Positions 1-9,203 are shown, counted from the first letter of the stretch. The stretch is 64,000 nucleotides of DNA from Thiohalocapsa halophila (GCF_016583825.1 NZ_NRRV01000004.1:62001-126000), one strand, 5' to 3'. Notes: generated by a model not told the origin, from the letters alone. Numbers and translations are program-made.

Positions 1-332
1 CCTTCGTTGTGGATCAGCTGCAAGGTGCGGTCGACGTGCTCGCTGGCCTCCGGGTGGAAGGTGATGTAGCTGGCGCCGGCTTGGGCGAAGTCCGGCACGA
101 TGCGATCCACGGGCTTCACCATCAGGTGCACGTCGATGGGTGCCGTGACCCCATGCTTGCGCAGGGCCTCGCAGATCAGCGGGCCGATGGTGAGATTCGG
201 CACATAGTGATTATCCATGACATCGAAGTGCACGATGTCGGCACCGGCGGCGAGCACATTGTCGACTTCCTCGCCGAGCTTCGCGAAGTTCGCGGACAGG
301 ATAGACGGGGCGATCAGGTCTTCAGCGGCCAT
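1..332 (-). CDS. rpe: Ribulose-phosphate 3-epimerase, 3' end beyond window
   Basis: Interconverts ribulose 5-phosphate and xylulose 5-phosphate in the pentose phosphate and Calvin cycles, in the cytosol. The 110 visible residues are the N-terminal half of the TIM barrel: APSILSANF near residue 8, the metal-binding HFDVMD at 35-40 followed by VPNLTIG, and DVHLMV at 68-72. The rest lies left of position 1. The ATG at 332 has a GGAG about 8 bases upstream. The upstream small membrane protein gene overlaps this start by 11 bases, so the two are probably cotranscribed and translationally coupled. Family assignment is secure. Confidence 0.95.
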   Translation of the reverse strand, partial: MAAEDLIAPSILSANFAKLGEEVDNVLAAGADIVHFDVMDNHYVPNLTIGPLICEALRKHGVTAPIDVHLMVKPVDRIVPDFAQAGASYITFHPEASEHVDRTLQLIHNE

Positions 333-558
333 CTGTGGTCTCCATTGGGGCGTGCCGCGGCGCAGCGGCAGCCGCTCGGCACAGGCATGAATCTAGACCC
401 AGCACTTTAACCGATGCCGGTGGGCTTTTCACGGTTGAGGGGTCGGTAACGGTCTCGTTCAGCAGGAAGAGGACGATGTTCACGGCAAGCAGCCCGTAGA
501 CCGTCCATTTGAACGAGGGGAGCCAGCGGCTCGCGGGGCTGGCGGCGGTGGTGCTCAT
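322..558 (-). CDS. Small membrane protein of unknown function
   Basis: 78 residues with one clear hydrophobic segment (about residues 17-34, [16 protein letters not shown]) and a short polar N-terminus. I do not recognise a function. Its ATG overlaps the trmO stop as ATGA and its end overlaps the rpe start by 11 bases, so it sits inside a tightly packed operon, which argues that it is translated. The tail after the hydrophobic segment is Ala/Pro-rich and low in complexity; the reading frame may have shifted there, with the ancestral protein ending differently. Confidence 0.6.
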   Translation of the reverse strand: MSTTAASPASRWLPSFKWTVYGLLAVNIVLFLLNETVTDPSTVKSPPASVKVLGLDSCLCRAAAAAPRHAPMETTDGR

Positions 559-1280
559 GGGTGGCCGTCTCCGTCGGTGATGCAGTGCGTCACAATCGCC
601 GTATCGCCGTCCAGCCGCCAGCGGATGTCGCAGTCGTAGAGCCTGAGCCCGAAGTCGGTGCGCTCGGGGTAGCGGTCCATGTAGCCGGGGCGGGGGTCCC
701 GGGCGATCACCTGTTCGATGAGGCGGTGCAGTGCCAGTGCGTCGTCGGGGTCGCGAGCGGCCACGGCCGCAGCGGCCTCATCGGTGAAGCGCACGCAGAA
801 GCGATCATCCGGCTCGGCGTGGGCGAAGCCGCCGGCGGCGTCGGCGATGGCGTCGGCGTAGGGTACGTAGGGCTTGATGTCCAGCACCGGCGTGCCGTCG
901 AGCAGGTCGATGCCGGAGACTTGCAGCGCGAGCCCATCGCCGTCCGCCGCCAGTCCGTGGTGCGCCACCGCCGACAGTCCGATAGGGTTGGGCCGATAGG
1001 GTGCCCGGCTCGCGAACACCCCCACCGAGCGCCGCCCGCCGAGTCGCGGCGGGCGCACCCTGGGCTTCCAGCCGGCGGTCAGGCAGTCGTCGTGGAAGAC
1101 CCAGAGCAGCCAAACGTGGCTGAACCCGTCGAGGCCAGCGAAGGCCTCGCGGCGGTCATAGGGCGGGTGCAGCAGGATGCGCCCCGGCGCATCCACTAAG
1201 CGCGGCTGGCGCGGGATGCCGAACTTGTCCGTGAAGGGTGTGCGTGCCGTGGCGATGGGCTCAAAGGCCAAGACGGTCAT
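555..1280 (-). CDS. trmO: tRNA (N6-threonylcarbamoyladenosine(37)-N6)-methyltransferase TrmO
   Basis: 241 residues of the TsaA/TrmO family, which adds a methyl group from S-adenosylmethionine to N6 of t6A37 in tRNA-Thr. Visible family signatures are GVFASRAPYRPNPIGLS, DLLDGTPVLDIKPYVPYAD and the N-terminal IATARTPFTDKFGIPRQ. The ATG at 1280 overlaps the upstream methyltransferase stop as ATGA, which supports this start over longer frames. Downstream it overlaps the small membrane protein by 4 bases. The C-terminal part after about residue 150 fits the extra domain found in longer proteobacterial members. Confidence 0.93.
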   Translation of the reverse strand: MTVLAFEPIATARTPFTDKFGIPRQPRLVDAPGRILLHPPYDRREAFAGLDGFSHVWLLWVFHDDCLTAGWKPRVRPPRLGGRRSVGVFASRAPYRPNPIGLSAVAHHGLAADGDGLALQVSGIDLLDGTPVLDIKPYVPYADAIADAAGGFAHAEPDDRFCVRFTDEAAAAVAARDPDDALALHRLIEQVIARDPRPGYMDRYPERTDFGLRLYDCDIRWRLDGDTAIVTHCITDGDGHP

Positions 1281-2200
1281 GGTCGGTGGCCGGGCCCGGG
1301 CAGCTGCTTGGGCTTGCGAGCGCAAGCGAGCACATAGTCGAGCCCGCGATAGACGCTGGTGGGCTCGAAGCGCAGCGCGAGCTTGGCCGGGAGCCGCGCC
1401 ATGGGATGCAGGCGCTCGAGGGTTTCCGGATGCTCGGCGAGGAAGCGGTGCAGCGGCGCGTAGACGTGCTCGCGGATGGACTCGACCCGGATCTGCTCGA
1501 AGCCGCTCATGGCGAGCTTGGAATGATAGGTGGGCCGGGTGTAGGCGTTCTCCGGCGGAATCGCGAACTTGCCGGACACCAGCCGCCAGGAGACGCGCTG
1601 CTCCAGCCGCGCGGGGAAGCCGCGCACGCTGGGCATGGGGATGATGTCCGCCAGCACCAGCCGACCGCCGGGGCGCAGCACCCGCCAGGCCTCCCTCAGG
1701 AAGTGCTCGCGGGAGCGAAAGTGAAAGGCGCACTCGACGGCGACCACCTTGTCAACGCTCGCGGATTCGATGGGCATCTCCGTCGCCGAGCCCTGGCGCA
1801 GGTCGATCTGCTCGTCCAGCCCGAGCTGGGACACGCGCCGGCGCGCAACTTCCACCTGGGAGGCCGTAATATTGAGGCCCGTGATGTGGCCGGGCTTCAG
1901 CGTCTGCGCCCACAAGATGTCCTGATCACCGAAGCCGAAGCCGCAGTCCAGCACCCTGTCCTCGGGGCCGAGCTCCGCCGTCTCGCCCACCAGCATGGCG
2001 AGCGCATCGCTGGCATCATCCAAGTTGCTTGCATCGCGCCAGAAGCCTAGGTTCAGATAGAGACCGCGCTCAGTGGGGGAGCTGGTGGCCAGAAGCTCGT
2101 AGATGCCGCTGGCATCGAGCCCGTGGAAGGGATTGTAGAGCCAGTTCAGGTAGCTCAGGCTCTCGCGCAGGCGGCTGGCGGGCAGCGTGGCATCGGACAT
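1277..2200 (-). CDS. Class I SAM-dependent methyltransferase
   Basis: 307-residue Rossmann-type methyltransferase. Motif I is VLDCGFGFGD at residues 83-92; the post-I acidic/turn region follows at ITGLNIT, and LRPGGRLVLADI near 175 is the motif III region. The fold resembles the UbiE/gamma-tocopherol and sterol C-methyltransferase group acting on small molecules; the substrate cannot be read from sequence. The start at 2200 is chosen because GGAGG lies just upstream and the longer frame to 2434 has no family sequence. It is the first gene of the run methyltransferase-trmO-small membrane protein-rpe. Confidence 0.85.
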   Translation of the reverse strand: MSDATLPASRLRESLSYLNWLYNPFHGLDASGIYELLATSSPTERGLYLNLGFWRDASNLDDASDALAMLVGETAELGPEDRVLDCGFGFGDQDILWAQTLKPGHITGLNITASQVEVARRRVSQLGLDEQIDLRQGSATEMPIESASVDKVVAVECAFHFRSREHFLREAWRVLRPGGRLVLADIIPMPSVRGFPARLEQRVSWRLVSGKFAIPPENAYTRPTYHSKLAMSGFEQIRVESIREHVYAPLHRFLAEHPETLERLHPMARLPAKLALRFEPTSVYRGLDYVLACARKPKQLPGPGHRP

Positions 2201-2446
2201 GTCGGACCTCCGTTGGCGTGTAGGCGGCAGATGGGGGCGGGTCCTCGCCGGCGCGAGGTGCCGCCACACGCCGATGCGTCCGGCGTGCTTCCCCACGGCG
2301 CCCGACGGACAATGCCGAATGGGGCTGCGCCGGCCGATGCGTTGCGAATCAATGCCCCGCCGCAACCTTGCGGGGGCGGGAGACGGCTCTCTTTGGTAGA
2401 ACGTCTCCGACCCTTGTATCAGTTCCGCGAGCACCAGGAGCGTTCC

Positions 2447-3019
2447 ATGGCTTCCCCTTACCGCTACAACTTCATCCAGCGTCTATTGCACTGGCTCATC
2501 GCCATCGTCGTGGTGGGTCTGCTGGCCATCGGCTTCACACTGTGGAGCCTGGGCAGTTATCAAAATGTCGTCGATACCTTTGGGTCCGAGACCACCAACG
2601 CCCTCTACACCTATCACAAGAGCTTCGGTGTTCTTCTGCTGATCCTGATGGTGCTGCGCGTGGCGCTGCGCCGGATGTCGCCGCCGCCGGCCTATGAAAA
2701 GCCGCTGCCCGGGCCGGTCAAGGCGGTCGCGGTCAGCAATCACCTGCTGCTCTATGTACTACTGTTGGGCATGCCCATCGGCGGCTGGATGGCCACCTGG
2801 GTTGGCGGCTTCCCGGTGCAGTTCTTCGGCTTGTTCGGCGAGAATGGCTTGCAGCCGCCGGCGTTCATCGGCAAGGACGAGGCGCTCAGCAAGCAGCTGT
2901 TCATGGTCCATGGCTATGCCGGCATCGCTGTCGCCACGCTGGCCTTGTTGCACATCGCAGCGGCCATTCGGCATTGGCGGCGCAAGGACGGTGTGATGCG
3001 CCGGATCAGCCTACCGTGA
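2447..3019 (+). CDS. Cytochrome b561
   Basis: 190-residue four-helix membrane cytochrome b of the prokaryotic b561 (CybB) family, which carries electrons between quinol and other carriers and has been linked to superoxide oxidation. Candidate heme ligands are conserved: H15 in RLLHWLI, H57 in YHKSFG, H99 in SNHLLLY, H155 in VHGYAG and H169 in LLHIAA. AGGAG precedes the ATG at 2447. Its stop overlaps a GTG start of the next gene (GTGA), so the two are probably cotranscribed. Confidence 0.92.
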   Translation: MASPYRYNFIQRLLHWLIAIVVVGLLAIGFTLWSLGSYQNVVDTFGSETTNALYTYHKSFGVLLLILMVLRVALRRMSPPPAYEKPLPGPVKAVAVSNHLLLYVLLLGMPIGGWMATWVGGFPVQFFGLFGENGLQPPAFIGKDEALSKQLFMVHGYAGIAVATLALLHIAAAIRHWRRKDGVMRRISLP

Positions 3020-4038
3020 GATTCGATCGCGCAACGCGCATCCGGCGGGGCAGCGACCCCGCCGTTGTGCTGGCCGCTGCCCTCACGCTCCTCGCGCCGG
3101 CGACGACGCCCGCCGAGAATCGTGCAGCACTGACGCTGGCCACCTGGAACATCGAGCACCTCGCCGCCGCGGACGGGGCTGGCTGTCGCCCCCGCGCCGC
3201 CTCCGATTACCAGCGCCTGCGCGACGTCGCCGCCCGGTTGGACGCCGACATCGTCGCCGTGCAGGAGGTGCAGAGCACCGATGCACTGGCCCGCGTCTTC
3301 GACCCCGAGGTCTACGACCTAGTGGTCTCCGCCCGCCGCGAAGACGGGCGCGACTTCTGCCGGGGCATGAACGACCAGCGCCGCCTCGCACAGCGCACGG
3401 GCTTTGCCATCGACCGGGACGCGCTGCGGGCAGCCGGATTGGAGCACCGAGTGTCGGCGGGCGTCCGTGAGCTCGGCGTCGAGGGGCGACGTTGGGGCAC
3501 ACGCATCCAGATCGAGGTGGATGACCAGCCGCTGCTGGAGCTCATGTCCCTGCACCTCAAGTCCGGCTGTGCCTGGGGCGGCCTCGAAGGCCGCGTGCGC
3601 CGGGAGCAATGCCAAATCCTCAAGCGCCAGCGCGGCATCCTGGATGCCTGGATCGACGCCCGGGCCGCCGCCGACGCGCCCTTTGTGATCCTCGGTGACT
3701 TCAACCGCCAGCTGGATCAGCCCAACGACCATTTCTGGCAGGACATCGACGACGGCGAGGTCTGCGACTGGCGCCCGGACCCGACCCTGGGCCGCCGCTG
3801 CAAGCCCGGCAGCAGCCAGCCCGATCCGGACGCAGACCTCGTGCTCGCCGGTGCCGGCCGTCCCTTCCCTTACGCCTACAACCCCAAATACCCCTACGCC
3901 ATCGACCATATCGTCCTCGGCGGGTCCGCCGCCGACTGGCTGGTACGCGGCAGCTGGCGGGTGCTCGACTACGGCGGCGGCGCCAAGCCCTCGGACCACC
4001 ATCCCATCGCCGTCACCCTCCGCCTCCCTACCGAATAA
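3016..4038 (+). CDS. Secreted endonuclease/exonuclease/phosphatase-fold protein
   Basis: About 340 residues with a hydrophobic signal-like N-terminus (AVVLAAALTLLAPATTPA) and then the EEP fold: TWNIEHL, the catalytic Glu in VQEVQS, MSLHLKSGC, LGDFNRQ (Asp/Asn), DHIVLGG and SDHHPI (catalytic Asp-His). All the core residues of the DNase I-like fold are present. Substrate could be DNA, a phosphoester or a lipid headgroup. I chose the GTG at 3016, overlapping the cytochrome b561 stop, because it puts a signal sequence at the N-terminus; an ATG at 2974 is the alternative. Confidence 0.85.
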   Translation: MRFDRATRIRRGSDPAVVLAAALTLLAPATTPAENRAALTLATWNIEHLAAADGAGCRPRAASDYQRLRDVAARLDADIVAVQEVQSTDALARVFDPEVYDLVVSARREDGRDFCRGMNDQRRLAQRTGFAIDRDALRAAGLEHRVSAGVRELGVEGRRWGTRIQIEVDDQPLLELMSLHLKSGCAWGGLEGRVRREQCQILKRQRGILDAWIDARAAADAPFVILGDFNRQLDQPNDHFWQDIDDGEVCDWRPDPTLGRRCKPGSSQPDPDADLVLAGAGRPFPYAYNPKYPYAIDHIVLGGSAADWLVRGSWRVLDYGGGAKPSDHHPIAVTLRLPTE

Positions 4039-4059
4039 CGGGGACGGTATACTGAATTA
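4037..4059 (+). repeat. 23-bp repeat directly after a stop codon, copy 1
   Basis: A 23-base sequence beginning AACGGGGACGG and ending TACTGAATTA starts inside the TAA stop of the preceding gene. An identical copy is at 13703-13725, also touching the stop of a plus-strand gene. Similar sequence is, from memory, associated with ends of REP-associated (Y1) transposase remnants; no transposase is visible here. Confidence 0.75.
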
Positions 4060-4138
4060 ACGAGTCGACGCGGTGGCATTGGACTGAATGCTCCAAACGA
4101 GACAGCGACCCGGCCTTTCCGGCGCGTCTCTGACGCGG

Positions 4139-6280
4139 TCAGCCGAGGATGGGCGTGCTCGGTCCTACCGCGGTGCGCGCTGGCTCCAGGGGCTTGCCGC
4201 TATCGAAGGTCTCGTCCATGAACTTGAGCGCTCGGTCCTTGGTGCGGATGAAGTGGGTCTCGTCCAGCAGGTGGAACATCTTGCCGCGGCGCAGCGTCTC
4301 GTAGACCTGGGCCTTGAGGCTGGAGAAGTAGATCTCGACGCCGTTGTCACGGAAGGTCTCAATGACGTCGCGCAGGCGCTCCTCGCCGGTGACGTCGACG
4401 TCGTTGATACTGCTGCCGTCCACCAGCACGGCGCGGGCCTGCGGGTTCTCGGCGCGCGCCTCCAGCAGCACGTCCTCGAAGCGTGAAGCGTTGACGAAGT
4501 TGAGCGAGCCGTCGAAGCGTACGACGATGTAGTGCTGTCCGATAGGTGCGACGTCGTTCATGCTAACGCCGGCGAGCCGGCCGTCCGCGTCCAGGCCGAG
4601 GATGTCGGTGCGCGGCTTCATGGTGCGCACCATGAAGAGCACGATGGCGAGCCCGGCACCCAGCAGAATGCCGTTGGCCAGCTGCGGAGCCATGGCCAGC
4701 GTGGCGACGAAGGTGAGCACGCCCACCACCGCCTCCTGGCGCTCGATCTGCCAGGCTCGCACCAGGGACCGCACGTTGATGAGCCCGAACACGGCCATCA
4801 TCACGATCACCGCAAGCACCGCCTGCGGCAGGTGGTAAAGGAGCGGCGTCAGGAACAGCAGCACCAACATCACGCCGACGGCGCTGAAGATCGCGAACAT
4901 GCCGGTCTTGGCGCCGTTCTTGGCCGCCACCGCCGAGCGGGAAAAGGAGCCGCTGACGGTGTAGCTGCTGAAGAAGCTGCCGACGATGTTGGCAAGTCCC
5001 TGGCCGACCAGCTCCTTGCTGGTGTCCACCCGCTCCTTGGTCTGGGCGGCGATGGCCTTGGAGATGGACGTGGCCTCCATGAAGCCGATGAGCGCCATCA
5101 CCAGCGCCGATGGCAGCAGGGTCCAGAACAAGTCCATCCGCAGCTCCGGCACTTGGAAGCTCGGCAGGCCCGCCGGGATGGCGCCGACCACGGCGCCGCC
5201 GCCCATCATCTTGACCTCGTCGCCGGCTACCTGGCTGATCCGCCAGGTGTGGCCGTCGGCCTCGACGTTCGCGGGCACCTCGTCGCGTGGGTAGAAGGTA
5301 TCGCCGCCGTCTGGGGTCACAGCGTGCTCGAAGTGCAGGTTATGGAGCGACACCTGTCGCTCGTTGTTGGCGCGCTTGCGCTGATCCAGCTCCCGATTCA
5401 GGACCCGCAGGTCCGCCTCCAGCAGCGCGAGCTCGGCGAAATGCTCCGAGCCGTCCTCGGCCTTGAGCGCTCGGATCTCCTGGTTCAGGCGGGACGTGGT
5501 GCTGCCTAGGGAATCGATCGCACGCGCGGTGGTGGCATAGTCCTGCGCCAGCTCTCGTGCCTCCTGGTCCTGGATAGCGGCCAGCGGCACCGTCGCGTTG
5601 CGCTCGAAGCCGATGGCCCAGCTCACCAGGGTCGTCAGCACCACCGCCAGGAGCACGCCCGGCACCTTGGGAATGTACCGGCGGGCGCCGATGATGATGC
5701 CGAAGGTGGCGATCGCGAACAGGAGGGTCGGGAGGTGGGTCTCCGGCAGCTGCGCGACCACGTTCCACAGGTCCGCCGCAAAATTATCCGTGCGCGGGAA
5801 GGGCACGTTCAGCAGCTTGCTCAGCTGCGACAGACCGATGATCAGCGCCGCAGCGTTGGTGAAGCCGACGATGACGGGGCTGGAGAGGAAATTCACCAGG
5901 ATGCCCATGCGCAACAGCCCGAGCACCAGGCGCAGCACGCCCACCATCAGCGCCAGCATCACCGACAGCACGATGAAGTCCTCGCTGCCCAGCGCCGCCA
6001 GCGGCAGCACGGCCGCCGCGGACATGAGCGAGAGCATCGCCACCGGCCCGGTATGCAGCTGCGGCAGCGAGCCCCAGAGCGAGGCCACGATGACGGGCAT
6101 GAAGGAGGCATAGAGCCCGTAGACCACGGGCAGGCCCGCGAGCTGCGCATAGGCCATGCTCTGGGGCACCAGCACCAGCGCCACCGTAATGCCGGCGATG
6201 AGGTCGCTGCGCAGCTTGTCCCCGGAGAGCGGAAACCAGCGCAGGAAGGGAAACAGGGTCGTCAGCAGGTTCGCAGGCAT
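4139..6280 (-). CDS. SulP family anion permease with STAS domain and coiled-coil insert
   Basis: 713-residue inner-membrane anion transporter (sulfate, bicarbonate or a related anion). The SulP signature region is near residues 30-80 (ALVLVPQSMAYAQLAGLP). Membrane segments run to about residue 226 and resume near 380. A C-terminal STAS domain at about 570-690 holds the usual regulatory serine region (LVDGSSINDVD). Odd feature: residues about 227-362 form a polar insert with a heptad-like coiled coil (about 235-310) followed by a small beta-rich stretch, where typical SulP proteins have a short loop. Stands alone on the minus strand; the anion cannot be decided from sequence. Confidence 0.92.
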   Translation of the reverse strand: MPANLLTTLFPFLRWFPLSGDKLRSDLIAGITVALVLVPQSMAYAQLAGLPVVYGLYASFMPVIVASLWGSLPQLHTGPVAMLSLMSAAAVLPLAALGSEDFIVLSVMLALMVGVLRLVLGLLRMGILVNFLSSPVIVGFTNAAALIIGLSQLSKLLNVPFPRTDNFAADLWNVVAQLPETHLPTLLFAIATFGIIIGARRYIPKVPGVLLAVVLTTLVSWAIGFERNATVPLAAIQDQEARELAQDYATTARAIDSLGSTTSRLNQEIRALKAEDGSEHFAELALLEADLRVLNRELDQRKRANNERQVSLHNLHFEHAVTPDGGDTFYPRDEVPANVEADGHTWRISQVAGDEVKMMGGGAVVGAIPAGLPSFQVPELRMDLFWTLLPSALVMALIGFMEATSISKAIAAQTKERVDTSKELVGQGLANIVGSFFSSYTVSGSFSRSAVAAKNGAKTGMFAIFSAVGVMLVLLFLTPLLYHLPQAVLAVIVMMAVFGLINVRSLVRAWQIERQEAVVGVLTFVATLAMAPQLANGILLGAGLAIVLFMVRTMKPRTDILGLDADGRLAGVSMNDVAPIGQHYIVVRFDGSLNFVNASRFEDVLLEARAENPQARAVLVDGSSINDVDVTGEERLRDVIETFRDNGVEIYFSSLKAQVYETLRRGKMFHLLDETHFIRTKDRALKFMDETFDSGKPLEPARTAVGPSTPILG

Positions 6281-6602
6281 GGCGGGTCTGGCGGGCAGGG
6301 TCCTTGACGAAAAAACCGCATCTTAGCCGAGCAAATTCTCGTGCGGCATTGATGATGCCGCTTGTAGGTATCGATGAAAGCCTATGGATCTGGGCCAGCC
6401 TTGGGCCACTTCACGAATCGTCCGGCTGAGGGCGCGCAGCCAACCGCGAGCTTCAGCGGCATCTTCACCGGAGGCACCGGCCGGCAGCCGGCCGGCGAGG
6501 CGCTCCGGCTCCATGCGGGGCTGGACCGAGATGGGTGTTCCCGGCGGCTCGCCCGCGCTCATGGCGGGCATGCCGAGTGCGGCGCAGGTGGACCGGCGTC
6601 GC
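6281..6602. other. 322-base stretch without a convincing gene
   Basis: A minus-strand open frame of 82 codons (6323-6571) lies here, 31 bases after the next gene, but it has no recognisable domain, no clear ribosome binding site and an ordinary composition for chance frames in this GC-rich DNA. No repeat or terminator was recognised. Confidence 0.4.
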
Positions 6603-7028
6603 TCAGAACTTGGTCACCACGACGTTCACGCCGTCTTCGGCGCCCAAATCGAAGGTGTTGCCGGACACCTGCGCGACGGTACCGATCTGCTCCACGACGA
6701 AGGCGGGATCCGCCGCCGCGTTGATGACCAGGCCGTTCTCGGCACCGTCGTCGATCACCAGGGTTGCCGCATCCGGCCGTGTCACCGAGATCCCCTCGGA
6801 CGGCGACAGGATGGTCAGGTTGGCGTTCAGGAAGCCCACCTGCAGCGAGGACGGATCGCGGTTGGCCTCCACGAAGGAGGACGCTGCACCCACGGCACCG
6901 GTGCGGACCTGCTCCACCAGGCTCGACGCCGTGGTCTTGGCCTTGGTGGCGATCTCCCGCGCCCGCTCGCTGTCCGCCGCCTCCTTGATGGACGCGATGG
7001 CCTTGTCCAGTCGCTCTCTCCAGTTCAT
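6603..7028 (-). CDS. Hypothetical protein, helical N-terminus and beta-rich C-terminus
   Basis: 141 residues, no family recognised. The first 65 residues are amphipathic and charged (REIATKAKTTASSLVEQVR), resembling phasin-like or apolipoprotein-type helices. The remainder is beta-prone and hydrophilic (LTILSPSEGISVTRPDAATLVIDDG). The ATG at 7028 has a near-perfect GAGGAGG six bases upstream, so expression is likely and the start is firm. No signal peptide. It stands between SulP and a small lipoprotein gene on the same strand, with gaps too long to imply one operon. Confidence 0.7.
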   Translation of the reverse strand: MNWRERLDKAIASIKEAADSERAREIATKAKTTASSLVEQVRTGAVGAASSFVEANRDPSSLQVGFLNANLTILSPSEGISVTRPDAATLVIDDGAENGLVINAAADPAFVVEQIGTVAQVSGNTFDLGAEDGVNVVVTKF

Positions 7029-7322
7029 CGGTACCTCCTCTTGATTGTGTCGAATGCGCAGTGTGCGCACCCCACGCAGTGTAGCGCCTGCGCCGGGGCG
7101 CGGTATCAGCCGGATGCTGATTCGACGCCGACCCCGCTCAGGAACAACAACGGTTGCCGAGCACCCACAACGTTGCACCGGCCCAATGAAAGACGGACGT
7201 GCTTCGCTTTGCCTGTCCTACCTCGGCACCACTGAGTCGAGACCGCCGCGGCGGGCGGTCGGCGACTGCTCGGCTGATCACGGCCGGCCGGGGACCGCCG
7301 CAGGCTGCATAGGCCGGCGCCG

Positions 7323-7505
7323 TCAGTCGTCGTCGTCCTCGTCCTCATCATCATCGTCGTCATCCATCTCACCGCAGCCGACGACGGCGCCGGCAACGAA
7401 GACCGCGAGGGCCGCCTGCGAGACTCGCGTCAGGAACCAGCGCCGATCCGCAGCCGGGGCCGGCACTTGCTGGTCAACCTGCTGCAATTGCTCAGACTTG
7501 GACAT
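7323..7505 (-). CDS. Tiny Tat-type lipoprotein with a poly-aspartate tail
   Basis: 60 residues. The N-terminus carries a twin-arginine motif (RRWFLTR, residues 21-27), then a hydrophobic core (AALAVFVAGA) and a lipobox VVGC with Cys44. After the cysteine only 16 residues remain, and 13 of the last 13 are Asp or Glu. If processed, the mature product would be a lipid-anchored acidic peptide, possibly binding cations; this is inference. A GAGAGG lies upstream of the ATG. The codons of the tail form a GAC/GAT/GAG run that could expand or contract by slippage. Confidence 0.7.
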   Translation of the reverse strand: MSKSEQLQQVDQQVPAPAADRRWFLTRVSQAALAVFVAGAVVGCGEMDDDDDDEDEDDDD

Positions 7506-7592
7506 GCTTGCCTCTCATGGAGTGTGGGAGCTTCTCGGGTTCTGCGGTCACCGAAATGATGCCTCAATATAGTCTTAGCCCCCAACCCCTTC

Positions 7593-9140
7593 TTATCGCC
7601 CATGCGCCTTCGGCACCTGAATCCGCCGCCACAGGCGCCCGTCCTCCCTGAGCAGATTGCCGGCGGCGGCCGGTCCCCAGGTGCCGGCGGCGTAGTTGGG
7701 AAACTCGCGCGGGGGTAGGGCGGACCAGACATCCAGCACCGATTGTACGATCTCCCAGCCCTTCTCGACCGTGTCGGCGTGCTTGTAGAGGGTGGCGTCG
7801 CCCTTCATGCAGTCGTAGATCAGGGTCTCATAGCCGGTGGCCGGCTTGTTGCCGAAATAGTCCTCATAGCAGAAGTCCATGTTGACGGTGCCGATTCGCA
7901 TGGTCGGCCCCGGGATTTTGGCGCCGAGGCTCATTTGGATGCCCTCGTTCGGCTGGATGCGCAGCACCACCATGTCCGGCTCCAGCTCATCCACCTCGGT
8001 GTCCTGGAACATGATGGTTGGCGCCTTCTTGAATTGAATGGCGATCTCGGTGTACTGAGCCGTGAGGCGCTTGCCGGTGCGCAGATAAAAGGGCACGCCC
8101 GCCCAGCGCCAGTTGTCCATGCCGAGCTTGAGTGCCGCAAAGGTCTCGGTGTGGGAGTTGGGGTCGACACCGTTCGACGCCCGGTAGGCCATGACCTGCT
8201 CGCCGTTGGGCATGGTCCCGGCGCCGTATTGACCGCGCACCGCGTGGGTCAGCACCTGCTCCGGGGTCAGCGGCGTGATGGCGTCCAACACCTTGTTCAC
8301 CTCGTCGCGCATGGCATGGGCCTCGAAGGAATTGGGTGGCTCCATGGCGAGAAAGCCCAGCAGCACCAGGAGGTGATTCGGGATCATATCGCGCATGGCA
8401 CCGGCTTCTTCGTAATAGGCGCCGCGGTGCTCGACGCCGACGGACTCGGCGACGGTGATCTGCACATGATCGATGTGGTGGCGGTTCCACAAGGGCTCGA
8501 TGAAGCCGTTGGCGAATCTGAACACCATAATGTTCTGGACGGTCTCCTTGCCCAGGTAATGGTCGATGCGGTAAATCTGGTCTTCGTCCAGGTTCTTGTG
8601 CAGGTGGTTGTTCAGCGCGATGGCCGAGTCCAGGTCTCGACCGAAAGGCTTCTCGATGATGACCCGGCGCCAGTCGTCCTCGGTTTCATGCAGCAGGCCC
8701 ACGTCGCCGAGATGATCCGCCACCTTGGAGAACAGGCTGGGCGGAATGGCCATGTAGAAGAGGTAATTGCCCTCGGTACCCCGCTCGGCGTCGATGCGGC
8801 TCAGGCGCTCGCAGAGCAGCTCGTAGTCGGGGCCGCTCAGCATGTCGATCTTCATGTACTGGAGCCGCTCACAGAGCTTGGTCCAGACGTCCTCTTCGAA
8901 TACCTCGCCGACGTGGTCGCGAATCTGCTCCCCCATCAGGTTGCGGAAGCCGTCATCGTCCATGTCCAAGCGGTCGAGGCCAAGCATCACGAAGCTCTCC
9001 GGCAGCAGCCGCGCGTTGGACAGATGGTACAGCGCCGGCACCAGCTTACGCTTGGTGAGGTCGCCGCCGGCACCGAAGATGATCATGACGTTGGGCGGCG
9101 CCGGCGGGGCCTCGGTGTAGTCGGTTTGCATTAGGGACAT
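7593..9140 (-). CDS. zwf: Glucose-6-phosphate 1-dehydrogenase
   Basis: 515 residues; oxidises glucose 6-phosphate to 6-phosphogluconolactone with NADP+ in the cytosol, first step of the oxidative pentose phosphate pathway. Rossmann motif GAGGDLTKRKL at about 23-33, IIEKPFGRDL and the active-site RIDHYLGKE near 190-200 are all present, and the length is normal. The start MSLMQTD at 9140 is used; a second ATG three codons later is possible. Same strand as gndA and glgX, but a 0.5-kb repeat-filled gap separates it from gndA, so cotranscription is uncertain. Confidence 0.97.
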   Translation of the reverse strand: MSLMQTDYTEAPPAPPNVMIIFGAGGDLTKRKLVPALYHLSNARLLPESFVMLGLDRLDMDDDGFRNLMGEQIRDHVGEVFEEDVWTKLCERLQYMKIDMLSGPDYELLCERLSRIDAERGTEGNYLFYMAIPPSLFSKVADHLGDVGLLHETEDDWRRVIIEKPFGRDLDSAIALNNHLHKNLDEDQIYRIDHYLGKETVQNIMVFRFANGFIEPLWNRHHIDHVQITVAESVGVEHRGAYYEEAGAMRDMIPNHLLVLLGFLAMEPPNSFEAHAMRDEVNKVLDAITPLTPEQVLTHAVRGQYGAGTMPNGEQVMAYRASNGVDPNSHTETFAALKLGMDNWRWAGVPFYLRTGKRLTAQYTEIAIQFKKAPTIMFQDTEVDELEPDMVVLRIQPNEGIQMSLGAKIPGPTMRIGTVNMDFCYEDYFGNKPATGYETLIYDCMKGDATLYKHADTVEKGWEIVQSVLDVWSALPPREFPNYAAGTWGPAAAGNLLREDGRLWRRIQVPKAHGR

Positions 9141-9203
9141 GGTGCGGGTCCTGATGGCGTCTAATGGGCGCTAAGGGAGAGCGTTGATCGGGCGTCTCGG
9201 TGA

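Noticed and set aside
6323..6571. Minus-strand open frame of 82 codons between SulP and the 141-residue gene
   Set aside because: No domain, no ribosome binding site and no operon overlap; chance frames of this size are frequent at this GC content.
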